Part shown: positions 29,464 through 37,894 of the stretch, one piece after another
Layout: the number at the start of each line of letters is the position of its first letter
Numbering within the stretch: position 1 is the first letter of the stretch
Source of the DNA: an uncultured Roseicyclus sp.
Lineage (GTDB): Bacteria; Pseudomonadota; Alphaproteobacteria; Rhodobacterales; Rhodobacteraceae
DNA length: 64,000 bases
Reading direction: 5' to 3'
Assembly: GCA_947491935.1 (NCBI GenBank)
Contig: CANLLF010000005.1
Span: 62,001 to 126,000 of the forward strand
The notes under the pieces: generated by a model
What the model was told of the DNA's origin: nothing
Database searches by the model: none
What the model saw: only the letters and a program-made list of their open reading frames with translations
Made by a program: the position numbers and the translations under genes

Positions 29464-30024
29464 ATGGCCAATACGGATCGCAACCTGCGCGACATCGGCG
29501 CAGACAAATCCCTGCTGCTGGTGGATGATGACGAGCCGTTCCTGCGCCGTCTGGAACGCGCCATGGAAAAGCGTGGCTTCGAGGTGGAAGGCGCGAGCTC
29601 GGTCGCCGCCGGCACCGCCATCGCCACCGCCCGGCCACCGGCCTACGCGGTTGTCGATCTCAGGCTGGAGGATGGCAACGGCCTCGACGTGGTGGAGACG
29701 CTGCGCGAGAAGCGGCCCGATAGCCGGATTGTCGTGCTGACGGGGTATGGCGCGATTGCCACCGCCGTGGCCGCCGTGAAGATGGGCGCGACCGATTACC
29801 TGTCCAAACCCGCCGACGCCAATGACATCACCTCCGCCCTTCTGGCGGGGGAGGAGGAAATGCCGCCGCCGCCCGAAAACCCGATGTCCGCCGACCGCGT
29901 GCGGTGGGAGCATATCCAACGGGTCTATGAGCTCTGTGATAGGAACGTCTCGGAGACCGCGCGGCGGCTCAACATGCATCGCCGCACGCTGCAACGCATC
30001 CTCGCCAAACGCAGCCCGCGCTAG
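29464..30024 (+). CDS. regA: Redox response regulator RegA/PrrA/ActR
   Basis: A 186-residue regulator: receiver domain with acidic pocket VDDDEP, phosphorylated Asp at D65 (VVDLRLEDGNG), LTGYGAI and SKPAD, then a Pro-rich hinge (MPPPPENP) and a Fis-type helix-turn-helix (SETARRLNMHRRTLQRIL). It activates or represses photosynthesis, carbon- and nitrogen-fixation and respiration genes under low oxygen. Partner of RegB at 17233. The ribosome site GAGGAG lies just upstream. Confidence 0.95.
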   Translation: MANTDRNLRDIGADKSLLLVDDDEPFLRRLERAMEKRGFEVEGASSVAAGTAIATARPPAYAVVDLRLEDGNGLDVVETLREKRPDSRIVVLTGYGAIATAVAAVKMGATDYLSKPADANDITSALLAGEEEMPPPPENPMSADRVRWEHIQRVYELCDRNVSETARRLNMHRRTLQRILAKRSPR

Positions 30025-30025
30025 G

Positions 30026-30403
30026 GTGCGGGCGCTCGCGCCGGTTCTGGTGCTTGGCCTGTCGGCCTGTGTCGGCGGGATCGGTGGTGGGGGACCGGCC
30101 GTGCCCGATGGGCCCGTCGTCCCGATCCTTCTCGACACCGGCGGGATCGAGGCCGTGGGCACTGGGCGGCGCATCGATTTCGGGCGTCATCAGCCCGGCG
30201 TGATCCAGACAATGTCGCGCCTGCAGGGCGGCCCGCCAGAGGCGCTCACCTGCACCGACCCGCAAATCACCGCCGTCACCTGGGATAACACGCTGACGCT
30301 GGTGTTCCGCGATGCGGCGTTCACCGGATGGGGTGCCATCGACCCGTCGCTGTCCTTCGATGGGCGGTTTAGCTACGGGGATGTGTGTATCGGCCCGGCC
30401 TAA
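30026..30403 (+). CDS. Small putative lipoprotein
   Basis: A 125-residue protein from a GTG at 30026, one base after the regA stop. It has a lipoprotein signal (VLGLSACVGG, lipobox LSAC) followed by a Gly/Pro-rich linker and a short beta-rich domain with two cysteines (TCTDP and DVCIG). I do not recognise the family. The convergent DUF2007 gene overlaps its stop. The position suggests translation coupled to regA. Confidence 0.65.
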   Translation: MRALAPVLVLGLSACVGGIGGGGPAVPDGPVVPILLDTGGIEAVGTGRRIDFGRHQPGVIQTMSRLQGGPPEALTCTDPQITAVTWDNTLTLVFRDAAFTGWGAIDPSLSFDGRFSYGDVCIGPA

Positions 30404-30801
30404 TCGCCATCCCGCGGGGTGCGGCGATCCACTGACAGGCCCTTGAGCGGTTGGGACACACCGGCCAGCAGGAACCCGAACAGGTTGCCGATCCAGCCGC
30501 GGCGGCGGGGCGGGGCCGCTTCGTCCGGTTCCTCATCCGCCCATGTCTCGCCAGGCGCGTGGTTGATGACGGTGCCGTTGGCGATGGCTTGGAGCAGCGC
30601 CTTGGCCTCCTCCGCTTCCGCGTCAGGCACCAACACCTCCATGGGTCCAAGGGCGAGGCTTGCGTAGGGGATGGTTTCACTGGTCTGCATGCCCGGCGTG
30701 ATCACCGTGAACCCCGCGCCGTCCAGCGCGGTTTTCGCCATCCGGATCTCGGTCGCCTCGAACGACGTCGCGACGCGGGTAAAGCCTTTGAATCGGGACA
30801 T
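30400..30801 (-). CDS. DUF2007 domain protein (putative signal-transducing)
   Basis: A 133-residue protein. The first 70 residues (FTRVATSFEATEIRMAKTAL through MEVLVPDAEAEEAKALLQ) match the DUF2007 pattern, a small fold related to PII-type ferredoxin-like domains. The C-terminal part has a hydrophobic stretch (GNLFGFLLAGV) that may touch the membrane. Function unknown. Confidence 0.75.
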   Translation of the reverse strand: MSRFKGFTRVATSFEATEIRMAKTALDGAGFTVITPGMQTSETIPYASLALGPMEVLVPDAEAEEAKALLQAIANGTVINHAPGETWADEEPDEAAPPRRRGWIGNLFGFLLAGVSQPLKGLSVDRRTPRDGD

Positions 30802-30830
30802 CTACATTCCTGCCTGAGCTGCGACCGCGA

Positions 30831-31736
30831 TCATGACCATCCGGCGATGCATTTGGAATCCCGTTTTAGCCAGGTCACGAAGGTTTGCGCCCGGCGGCTG
30901 AGGGGGCCGGGCAGATGCAGCAGGTGATAGGCCATTTCGCTATCGACTTCCTGCGCCAGGACCTCCAGCCGCCCATCGGCGATATCGGTTTCCACCAGCG
31001 CAAGCGGCTGCGCCGAGGCCCCGCCACCGGCGCGGCAGGCCGGCAGGATCAGGCCGTTCGAGGACAGTTCCGTCGCCTGCAGGGCGTCGGGGTCAAGCCC
31101 AAGGCGGACCAGACGTTTGTTGAACTCGCTATGGGAGGTGTCCAGAATCCACGGCAGGTCGGCCACCCGCGCCCAGGCCTTGGGGGAGGTCGGATCGTCG
31201 GGGGGCGGGCCAAAGCGGCCCGGCTGCGCGACGACCACCATCGTGGCCTGCGTCAGCACATGCCCCTCCAGCCCCGGCCACGGTCCAGAGCCATGGCGGA
31301 TCGCCAGATCAATCCCTTCGCGGCGCAGATCAACCATGTCCTGGCTCGTCTGCACGCTGAGCGGAATATCGGGATGGGCCGACCAGAAGGCGGCGAGACA
31401 CGGCATTAGCCAATTCTCGGCGAAGCTCGGCGTGGTGGTGAGCGTCACGGGCCGATCCTCCCGCCCCTGTCTCAGGGAGCGGACGCCGGCCGCGATCTCG
31501 GCAAAGCCGCTGCCCAGATCCCGCGCCAGTTCCGCGCCCGCCAGCGTCGGCACCATACCCCGCCCGGACCGGCGCAGGAGCGGCTGGCCGAACTCGCCCT
31601 CCAACGCACGAACATGGGCGGCGATCGCCGCATGGGTGACGTTGAGGGCCCGCGCGGCCTCCGACAGCGAGCCAAGCCGCGCCGCCGCCTCAAAGGCGCG
31701 CAGCGCCGAGAGGGAGGGGATGTCACGCCAATCCAT
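30831..31736 (-). CDS. LysR family transcriptional regulator (GcvA-like)
   Basis: A 301-residue LysR regulator: N-terminal winged helix (LRAFEAAARLGSLSEAARAL then NVTHAAIAAHVRALE) and a C-terminal substrate-binding domain (PVTLTTTPSFAENWLMPCLAAF). The TxxPSFA pattern is typical of the GcvA/AmpR subgroup. It is divergent from a short 53-residue gene, a possible target. Inducer unknown. Confidence 0.9.
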   Translation of the reverse strand: MDWRDIPSLSALRAFEAAARLGSLSEAARALNVTHAAIAAHVRALEGEFGQPLLRRSGRGMVPTLAGAELARDLGSGFAEIAAGVRSLRQGREDRPVTLTTTPSFAENWLMPCLAAFWSAHPDIPLSVQTSQDMVDLRREGIDLAIRHGSGPWPGLEGHVLTQATMVVVAQPGRFGPPPDDPTSPKAWARVADLPWILDTSHSEFNKRLVRLGLDPDALQATELSSNGLILPACRAGGGASAQPLALVETDIADGRLEVLAQEVDSEMAYHLLHLPGPLSRRAQTFVTWLKRDSKCIAGWS

Positions 31737-31830
31737 ATGTCACCTGATCTGACATGTGACTAGTATTGCGGATTCGGCAGGCCGGGCGCAAGGGCGTATC
31801 AATATCCCATCAGATCGAAAGGATCAGGCC

Positions 31831-31992
31831 ATGCTCGGAATTCTCGCAAGAAGCATCAGAACTGCAACCCGCACGGACCTTGGATGGAATGCGCCAACCC
31901 ATTGGGTCGACGAGGATCGCCGGACCCGTGCCCAGAAGGAGCGCGACGCGCAGGATCAGCGCCGCTGGCTCCGGCAGACCGGCATCCTGTAA
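31831..31992 (+). CDS. Small hypothetical protein (53 aa)
   Basis: Starts at the ATG at 31831 after GAAAGGA at 31817-31823. Sequence MLGILARSIRTATRTDLG opens with a hydrophobic then basic segment; the rest is strongly charged (DEDRRTRAQKERDAQDQRR), suggesting an amphipathic helix. Divergent from the LysR gene with a 94-base gap, the layout expected of a LysR-controlled gene. No family recognised; good ribosome site and GC-rich codon use support it. Confidence 0.5.
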   Translation: MLGILARSIRTATRTDLGWNAPTHWVDEDRRTRAQKERDAQDQRRWLRQTGIL

Positions 31993-32001
31993 GGCAGGAT
32001 G

Positions 32002-32481
32002 TCAAAGGTCGAGGCGCTTGAGGATCTTGTCGACCACTCTCCCGTCGGCCATCCGATAGCCCTCGATCCTGCCGTAATCCTCGAATCCGCGCGATTGGTA
32101 ATAGGCCAGGCCGCTCTCATTATCGGCGCGGATATTCGCGTTTATCCAGGCATAGCCAAGCTGTTTGGCCACAACCCGCGTCGCCTGGAACAGTTTGGAG
32201 CCGATGCCCAGGCCCTGTTTGCCGGGCTTGGCGAAGGTGGCGATTTCCGCCGCTTCCGACGGCAGGTACTCCGCGCCCGGGGCGATATACTGGAAGCCGA
32301 GGATCTCGCCCTCCTCCGTTTCCGCCACGTGCCAAGCGCCCTTCGGGCGGCGCATCCATCCCAGGATGTCGTCACGGCCGACCTCTCCAGTGAGCGCTGT
32401 CGTGCCGCCAATGGCGATGATTTCATTCAAAAGCGCCGCCATTTCTCCGGCGTCGAGGTCGTGGGCGGGGCGGATGATCAT
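32002..32481 (-). CDS. GNAT family N-acetyltransferase
   Basis: A 159-residue acetyltransferase with the acetyl-CoA loop KQGLGIGSKLFQAT and the C-terminal NANIRADNESGLAYYQSRGF block. Its start overlaps the stop of the upstream HD-hydrolase gene by ATGA, so the two form an operon. Substrate unknown; resemblance to phosphinothricin-type acetyltransferases is only by general layout. Confidence 0.85.
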   Translation of the reverse strand: MIIRPAHDLDAGEMAALLNEIIAIGGTTALTGEVGRDDILGWMRRPKGAWHVAETEEGEILGFQYIAPGAEYLPSEAAEIATFAKPGKQGLGIGSKLFQATRVVAKQLGYAWINANIRADNESGLAYYQSRGFEDYGRIEGYRMADGRVVDKILKRLDL

Positions 32482-33065
32482 AATAAACTCATCAGGTTGC
32501 TGTGGCGGTTGGTGAAATCGGCGCGAACCTCCGCCGGAGGGCGGAGGTGGAGGGTGAGGCCGTCGATGATCGCGGGATCGGGCGCCCCGAAGAACTTGTT
32601 GGCCTCCGCATCGGTGAACCCGGCCAGTTGCGTGGCCTCCAGCCAGGCGGAAATCTTGTCGGCCCGTTTGATCGCGGCCTTCACGGTTTTGGGCAGCGTC
32701 GCGGGCAGGCCGAAACGCAGGTGGATCGCCGCTGTCAGACGATCGTCGAGCGCGCCATAGCCGGAGCCGACCGCGGCTTTCACCGGCGAAATCATATCCC
32801 CGATCACGTATTCCGGCGCATCATGCAGCAAGGCCGCCAGCCGCCATTTCACCGGTGCATTGGGCGCAAGGCGGCTGTGAATATCCGTTACCAGGATCGA
32901 GTGTTCGGCAACGGAATAGGCGTATTCGCCCTTGGTCTGCCCATTCCAGCGGGCCACGAAGGCCAGGCCGTGGGCGATGTCTTCGATCTCGATATCCATT
33001 GGCGTCGGATCCAGCAGGTCGAGCCTGCGCCCCGACAACATCCTTTGCCATGCCCGTGCCGCCAT
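32478..33065 (-). CDS. HD-domain hydrolase (YfbR/5'-nucleotidase-like)
   Basis: A 195-residue HD phosphohydrolase. Metal ligands appear as SVAEHSILV, AALLHDAPEYVIGD and a later Asp in ADKISAWLEA. This order fits the YfbR-like deoxynucleoside-5'-monophosphatase group. The start at 33065 was chosen over 33119 because the extra residues look like leader. Operon with the GNAT gene. Confidence 0.82.
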   Translation of the reverse strand: MAARAWQRMLSGRRLDLLDPTPMDIEIEDIAHGLAFVARWNGQTKGEYAYSVAEHSILVTDIHSRLAPNAPVKWRLAALLHDAPEYVIGDMISPVKAAVGSGYGALDDRLTAAIHLRFGLPATLPKTVKAAIKRADKISAWLEATQLAGFTDAEANKFFGAPDPAIIDGLTLHLRPPAEVRADFTNRHSNLMSLL

Positions 33066-33273
33066 CGGCCCCTCCTGTCTGCGCCGCCCATCAATGCCGT
33101 GGGACCATCGGCGCCGCAAGCGGGGTCAGGTTTCCCTGACTACCGCAGGCCCCGCCCATGCCGTAATCTCGAACCTATTCAGACCTTCGGGTTCGGGGGC
33201 ATTTCTCATCGCTCCGGCCCGCATCGCCCCGTATTCTCGGGGCGCCCCATTTCCCAACCCCGCGAGGTCCGCC

Positions 33274-34326
33274 ATGCCACGCACCATCCCCCTTGCGGTT
33301 TTGACCGCGTCCTGCCTGTTTGCCCAAACCCTCTCGCCCGCGCCCGCGCGCGCCGACGGCCCGAATTGCACCGATGATATCTGCGCGCGTTGGGCCGAAC
33401 CCACCGGCACGGTGTGCCGCATCGCCGGGACCAGCGTCATCAACGGCGGCAACCGCCTCGAAGGGCAGTTCCGGATCACGCGGGATCTCCTGGATATCGG
33501 AACGACCTTCGACCGCGAGCGGCCCGATGGATGTTTCACCGCACGGCGTCCCTATGCGCTTCAGGGCTTCGTGCTGTTCATGGGCAACCACTCGGTGGAC
33601 CGGCTGCGGGTGGAACAAAGCCCTGGCCAATATGTAGGCGCGATCCGTGACGGCGATGGGCGCGATCTGGCCTCGGGCGTGATCTGGGCGACGCCGCTGC
33701 CCCGGACCACGCCCATCCGCATCGCGGAATTCGACAATTGCGCCTTTTCCTGCCGCTTCGATCTGTCCAGCGCGTCCGACACCCCGCTGCCGCAGGGCAC
33801 CCCGGTGATCCTGGGGTTCAACCTGAACCGAGATGGCGGCGATGGCGGGCATCTACGCGAAATGATGATCGATGTCGGCCCAGGCCCGACGCTTGAGGTG
33901 CGCTATGGCGAGCCGGACTGGAGCTTTTCGGGCCGCGTGCAGATCGGCTGGATCGACGAGAGTATCCTGGCAGCCGCAGACCAGGAGGCATCCTTCGATT
34001 ATCGCGGCCATGATGGAGAGGAGCGGCCGACACCACCGGGCCGCATTCATCCCGACCTTCTGGCGCAGGCCGCATTCCCGCAATTCGACCATGCCCTTCA
34101 GGCCTTTCACATGCGGTTCGGCAATGGCGGCCATTTCCTGGGCTATATCGGGATCGAACGCGATGGCGACGTTTACGAGGCCTGGGCACAGGATGAGCAG
34201 CCCGATGCGGACTTTCGCTTCCCGGACGATCCGTCCGCAATGTCGGCGCGCTACGCCGTGATCCGGCCCTTCGTGGAGGCCATCGACGGCGCCGTGGATT
34301 TCGGTCGGGTCATGGTGATGGAGTGA
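33274..34326 (+). CDS. Secreted hypothetical protein
   Basis: A 350-residue protein beginning at 33274 with a signal peptide (cleavage near PARADG). The mature part has several cysteine pairs (PNCTDDICARW; NCAFSCRF) fit for periplasmic disulfides, and is rich in beta-strand and acidic segments. I do not recognise a family. It stands alone between an HD hydrolase and a small Gly/Pro protein. An in-frame upstream extension to 32932 overlaps the opposite gene and is unlikely. Confidence 0.7.
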   Translation: MPRTIPLAVLTASCLFAQTLSPAPARADGPNCTDDICARWAEPTGTVCRIAGTSVINGGNRLEGQFRITRDLLDIGTTFDRERPDGCFTARRPYALQGFVLFMGNHSVDRLRVEQSPGQYVGAIRDGDGRDLASGVIWATPLPRTTPIRIAEFDNCAFSCRFDLSSASDTPLPQGTPVILGFNLNRDGGDGGHLREMMIDVGPGPTLEVRYGEPDWSFSGRVQIGWIDESILAAADQEASFDYRGHDGEERPTPPGRIHPDLLAQAAFPQFDHALQAFHMRFGNGGHFLGYIGIERDGDVYEAWAQDEQPDADFRFPDDPSAMSARYAVIRPFVEAIDGAVDFGRVMVME

Positions 34327-34410
34327 GGCCCGCGCAAAAGTTCTAGGACAAGTCGGATCGCTCGGGTTAGCGTTCCCGCGCATTGACGCATTGAACGGAG
34401 GACTTTTTTC

Positions 34411-34548
34411 ATGACCGATAGAAAAGACAGCGAAGGCACCGGCCCCGGCCAAACGCCCACCACAACCCCGCCCGGCGGCGGCGGTGGTCCCAAGGGCCCG
34501 AATACCGGCACCGGGCCGGACAGCGGAAAGGGCAGCGGCGGCAAGTAA
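34411..34548 (+). CDS. Small Gly/Pro-rich protein (45 aa)
   Basis: ATG at 34411 after a perfect GGAGGA at 34397-34402, stop TAA at 34546-34548. The product begins MTDRKDSEGTGPGQTP and is then mainly Gly, Pro, Thr and Lys, so it is disordered. A strong hairpin with a T-run follows within 30 bases, giving the locus a complete transcription unit. Function unknown. Confidence 0.6.
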   Translation: MTDRKDSEGTGPGQTPTTTPPGGGGGPKGPNTGTGPDSGKGSGGK

Positions 34549-34577
34549 CGCACCACACATTTCGCACGCAGGTTTTG

Positions 34578-34609
34578 CGGGCCGTCCCCACCACCGGGCG
34601 GCCCGTTTT
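34578..34609 (+). terminator. Rho-independent terminator before ahcY
   Basis: A 10-bp stem (CGGGCCGTCC at 34578-34587 with CGGGCGGCCCG-type complement at 34596-34605, one G-U pair) followed by TTTT. It ends the short Gly/Pro gene. Confidence 0.8.
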
Positions 34610-34713
34610 CAGTTGGAGGGCGCTTGCAAGGTGCAGCGCATTGCCCGTCTGCGGGATGGCTGGTAAGGGACCGCCAAACACTCATCCGAATATGCGCCCC
34701 AGGAGGCAGAGAC

Positions 34714-36099
34714 ATGGACGACTACATCGTCAAGGATATCGCGTTGGCCGAGTTCGGCCGCAAGGAACTGGATATTGCCGAAACCGAGATGCCGGGCCTG
34801 ATGGCCCTGCGCGAAGAGTATGGCACGGAGAAGCCGCTGAAAGGCGCGCGGATCGTGGGCTCGTTGCACATGACGATCCAGACGGCGGTTCTGATCGAGA
34901 CGCTGGTGGATCTTGGCGCGGATGTGCGTTGGGCGTCGTGCAACATCTTCTCCACCCAGGATCACGCGGCGGCGGCGATTGCGGCGGCAGGTGTGCCCGT
35001 CTTCGCGATCAAGGGGCAATCGCTGGAAGAGCATTGGGATTACCTCGACCGCAGCTTCATGTTCCCCGACGGGCCGAACCTGATCCTCGACGATGGTGGC
35101 GATGCGACGCTCTACATTCTGTTCGGCGCGCGGATGGAAGCGGGCGAGGATGTGATCCCGGTACCGACCTCGGAAGAGGAAGAAGTCATCAAGGCGCAGA
35201 TCCAGAAGCGCATGGAAGCCAGCCCCGGCTGGTTCACCAAGATGCGCGATCAGATCGTCGGTGTGTCGGAAGAGACCACAACCGGCGTGCACCGCCTCTA
35301 TGATCTGCAGAAGAACGGCCAGCTGCCCTTCCCCGCGATCAACGTGAATGACTCCGTGACGAAGTCGAAATTCGACAACAAGTACGGCTGCAAGGAATCA
35401 CTGGTCGACGGCATCCGCCGCGCGACAGACACGATGATGGCCGGCAAGGTCGCCGTGGTCATGGGTTACGGCGATGTGGGCAAAGGCTCGGCCGCCTCGC
35501 TCCGCGGGGCGGGCGCCCGTGTGAAGGTGACCGAGGCTGATCCGATCTGCGCGTTGCAAGCCGCGATGGACGGGTTCGAGGTTGTGCTGCTGGAAGATGT
35601 GGTGGCTGACGCGGATATCTTCATCACCACCACCGGCAACAAGGACGTCATCCGCATCGAGCATATGCGCGAGATGAAGGACATGGCGATCGTCGGCAAT
35701 ATCGGCCACTTCGACAACGAGATCCAGGTTGCCGCGCTCAAGAACCACAAATGGACCAATATCAAAGAGCAGGTGGACATGATCGAGATGCCCTCGGGCA
35801 ATCGTCTGATCCTCCTGTCCGAAGGCCGTCTGCTGAACCTCGGCAATGCCACTGGGCATCCGTCCTTCGTGATGTCCGCGTCCTTCACCAACCAGGTGCT
35901 GGCGCAGATGGAGCTTTGGCTGCGCGGCGATGAGTACAAGAACGAGGTCTATATCCTGCCCAAGAAGCTGGACGAGAAAGTCGCGCGTCTGCATCTGGCG
36001 AAAATCGGCGTGAAGCTGACGCAGCTGGACAAGGAGCAGGCCGATTACATCGGTGTGCCGCAGGACGGCCCGTTCAAGCCCGAGCATTACCGCTACTGA
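34714..36099 (+). CDS. ahcY: Adenosylhomocysteinase
   Basis: A 461-residue S-adenosylhomocysteine hydrolase. The NAD site is [16 protein letters not shown], and [25 protein letters not shown] and the C-terminal KPEHYRY are diagnostic. It splits SAH to adenosine and homocysteine, keeping methyltransferases active. Start at 34714 after AGGAGG at 34701-34706. In Rhodobacter ahcY lies in the regA-hvrA-ahcY block; here it is 4.7 kb from regA. Confidence 0.97.
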   Translation: MDDYIVKDIALAEFGRKELDIAETEMPGLMALREEYGTEKPLKGARIVGSLHMTIQTAVLIETLVDLGADVRWASCNIFSTQDHAAAAIAAAGVPVFAIKGQSLEEHWDYLDRSFMFPDGPNLILDDGGDATLYILFGARMEAGEDVIPVPTSEEEEVIKAQIQKRMEASPGWFTKMRDQIVGVSEETTTGVHRLYDLQKNGQLPFPAINVNDSVTKSKFDNKYGCKESLVDGIRRATDTMMAGKVAVVMGYGDVGKGSAASLRGAGARVKVTEADPICALQAAMDGFEVVLLEDVVADADIFITTTGNKDVIRIEHMREMKDMAIVGNIGHFDNEIQVAALKNHKWTNIKEQVDMIEMPSGNRLILLSEGRLLNLGNATGHPSFVMSASFTNQVLAQMELWLRGDEYKNEVYILPKKLDEKVARLHLAKIGVKLTQLDKEQADYIGVPQDGPFKPEHYRY

Positions 36100-36119
36100 A
36101 GTCAGCTTCTTCGTGTTGC

Positions 36120-36149
36120 AAAGGCCGCCCTTCACCGGGCGGCCTTTTT
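36120..36149. terminator. Bidirectional terminator between ahcY and the DUF6428 gene
   Basis: Nine to ten base pairs (AAGGCCGCCC with GGGCGGCCTT) around a six-base loop, with A-run on the left and T-run on the right, so it can stop both convergent genes. Confidence 0.88.
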
Positions 36150-36153
36150 CGGT

Positions 36154-36615
36154 TCAGCAGCAGGCGCCCGCGCCGCAGCAAGACGTGGTGGCGAGCGCCG
36201 CCTTGCAGACCGCCTGACCGGAGCGCAGCGGCAGGGTGACGGTGCCATTGTCAAAAAAGGGTGTGTCGGGGCGATAGATGCCGAGCCCTTCGTTGTCGGG
36301 GGCAAATTCGACGGACAGCGGCAGATCCGCCATCTCGGGGAATTTGCCGAGCACGCGGGCGGTGATGTTCCGGAATTTACCAACCGCCATGGGATTGCGG
36401 GTTCCGTGGCCGTCAAGGAGCTGAATGCGCGCCTCGTCCCACGCATCTTCATCGCCGCCGCAGGTCATCGACCGGATCTGCGCCACCTGAAACTCGGTCA
36501 CGTGGTAGCCGCCATGGATCGGCGTGCCATTGGCGGTGAAAACCAATTCAGCCTCAGGCGGAAATTCGGCGAGGTCGGTGAGGACGTCATTGAGGGTCAT
36601 GGGATGTACTTTCAT
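36154..36615 (-). CDS. DUF6428 family protein with Cys-rich tail
   Basis: About 153 residues from the ATG at 36615 (MKVHPMTLNDVLTDL); the ATG at 36600 is an alternative, and the earlier ATG at 36690 would run through the operator of the divergent regulator. The body resembles the DUF6428 family, found with ArsR regulators. The end reads ATTSCCGAGACC with four cysteines in two pairs, likely a soft-metal or metalloid site. It is divergent from an ArsR gene with which it shares two palindromes. Confidence 0.72.
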   Translation of the reverse strand: MKVHPMTLNDVLTDLAEFPPEAELVFTANGTPIHGGYHVTEFQVAQIRSMTCGGDEDAWDEARIQLLDGHGTRNPMAVGKFRNITARVLGKFPEMADLPLSVEFAPDNEGLGIYRPDTPFFDNGTVTLPLRSGQAVCKAALATTSCCGAGACC

Positions 36616-36633
36616 TTCAACGATTCTTGAATT
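36614..36633. promoter_or_regulatory. ArsR-type operator, DUF6428 side
   Basis: Inverted repeat ATTTCAA-N6-TTGAATT, one mismatch from perfect, at the start of the DUF6428 gene. Same motif as the second palindrome 42 bases away. Confidence 0.6.
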
Positions 36634-36655
36634 AACCTTGCATATAGTTGTAAAC

Positions 36656-36675
36656 ATTTCAAGAGTTATTGAAAT
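36656..36675. promoter_or_regulatory. ArsR-type operator abutting the arsR start
   Basis: Perfect 7-6-7 palindrome ATTTCAA-N6-TTGAAAT, ending at the base before the arsR ATG. There is no room for a ribosome site, so the arsR message may be leaderless, and binding would block it directly. Confidence 0.65.
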
Positions 36676-37020
36676 ATGAATGAAGCCCAAGCCCTCATCG
36701 CCTTTGGTGCGTTGTCAAACGCGACACGGCTGAAGATCATCCGGTTGCTGGTGGAGGCCGGACCGGATGGCCTGCAAGCCGGTGACCTCGCCAAGAGCGC
36801 GGGGGCGAGCCCGTCGCGCGCCTCCTTCCATCTGGCGGCGCTGGCGGAGGCCGGATTGGTGACATCGGACAAACAGGCGCGGACGATCACGTATCGGGTG
36901 TCGTTCGACGGCCTTGGCGAATTGATCGGGTTCATACTCACCGATTGCTGCAAGGGCCATCCGCAGGTGCAGGCCTGCTGCGGATTAAGCGTGGCCGGCT
37001 TGCAGCGTGACGGGTGCTGA
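36676..37020 (+). CDS. ArsR/SmtB family metalloregulator
   Basis: A 114-residue winged-helix repressor (FGALSNATRLKIIRLL; the recognition part SPSRASFHLAALAEAGLV). Metalloid-sensing cysteines are not at the ELCVCDL site but at the C-terminus: C91-C92 and C101-C102 in DCCKGHPQVQACCG, plus the final C114, resembling the C-terminal site of the Acidithiobacillus ArsR. It probably represses itself and the DUF6428 gene through the two palindromes. No arsenate reductase or arsenite pump is near. Confidence 0.88.
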   Translation: MNEAQALIAFGALSNATRLKIIRLLVEAGPDGLQAGDLAKSAGASPSRASFHLAALAEAGLVTSDKQARTITYRVSFDGLGELIGFILTDCCKGHPQVQACCGLSVAGLQRDGC

Positions 37021-37218
37021 ACGGGCTGTCGCCACGTCATGCCTCGGGCGGCAGCTCCGCTGGGAACCACAGGCAGTTCTTCGGCGTTGATTCCTCTTAT
37101 ACCTTCTAACATATTGTTTTACTGCTATTTTTCTTGCCTCCCCGCGGAACCAAGCCCTTTCGCCCACGTTGTTCCCCAGTAGCCGGACCCGACCGGCACC
37201 GTTCAGGAGGACCATCTC

Positions 37219-37806
37219 ATGACTATCAAGACCACCATGCTGAGCACCGTTGCCGCCATTGCCCTTGCGATGCCCGCAATTGCGCAATCCACGGACACGG
37301 ACACCGAAGCCGAGGTTGAAACGCCGGTCATCGAAGCCGACGTTGACGCCGAAACGGAAACCGACGCTGATGTTGGCGTTGACACCGACGCAGAGGCTGA
37401 TGCCGAAGTGGAGGTGGATGCGGAAGCTGACACGGACACCGATCTTGCCACCGGTGACCTGATGGAAGACCGCGACGTGCGCGACACCAGCGTGTTCGCA
37501 GGCATGAGTGTCGGCGACATCGTCGGCATGGACGTCCACTCGACCGCAGGTGAGGGCGAGAACGATGTGGGCGAGATCGACTACATCATCCAAGCCGCCG
37601 ACGGGTATGAGGCCGTGATCGGCATTGGCGGTTTCCTGGGCCTGGGTGAATACACCGTTGCCCTGCCGCTGGGGGCCTTCTCCATCAATCCGGAAGACGA
37701 AAACCAGCTTCTGCTGGATGGCTTCACCGAGGAAGAGCTGGAAGCGATGCCCGAGATCGACGAAAGCGAACTTGAGGCACTGCCCGACGATCATGTGATC
37801 GGGTAA
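37219..37806 (+). CDS. Secreted PRC-barrel domain protein with acidic linker
   Basis: A 195-residue protein with a signal peptide (to PAIAQS), a stretch of about 70 residues made almost wholly of Asp, Glu, Thr, Ala and Val, and a C-terminal PRC-barrel domain (SVFAGMSVGDIVGMDVHS through EYTVALPLGAFSI). CAGGAGG at 37204-37210 is the ribosome site. PRC-barrel proteins of this type are periplasmic in proteobacteria; the acidic linker may bind cations. Function unknown. Confidence 0.8.
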   Translation: MTIKTTMLSTVAAIALAMPAIAQSTDTDTEAEVETPVIEADVDAETETDADVGVDTDAEADAEVEVDAEADTDTDLATGDLMEDRDVRDTSVFAGMSVGDIVGMDVHSTAGEGENDVGEIDYIIQAADGYEAVIGIGGFLGLGEYTVALPLGAFSINPEDENQLLLDGFTEEELEAMPEIDESELEALPDDHVIG

Positions 37807-37858
37807 GACCTGACCACAGGCGCGGCCGACCCGGCCCGCGACCTGCCGAACATGACAG

Positions 37859-37894
37859 AACCGTCCGCGCGCCTTGGGCCGCGGGCGGTTTTTT
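37859..37894 (+). terminator. Rho-independent terminator after the PRC-barrel gene
   Basis: Ten-bp stem ACCGTCCGCG (37860-37869) with CGCGGGCGGT (37880-37889), one G-U pair, followed by a run of T. Confidence 0.85.

Noticed and set aside
34610-34713. SAH riboswitch upstream of ahcY
   Set aside because: GGAGGGCGCTTGCAAGG looks partly like the SAH-riboswitch core, but I could not form the expected pseudoknot or the AGGCTCG strand, so no call is made. A covariance-model scan would decide.
36985-37794. 269-codon minus-strand frame
   Set aside because: Shadow of the PRC-barrel gene; repetitive Val/Ser/Asp composition comes from the acidic repeat codons read in reverse.
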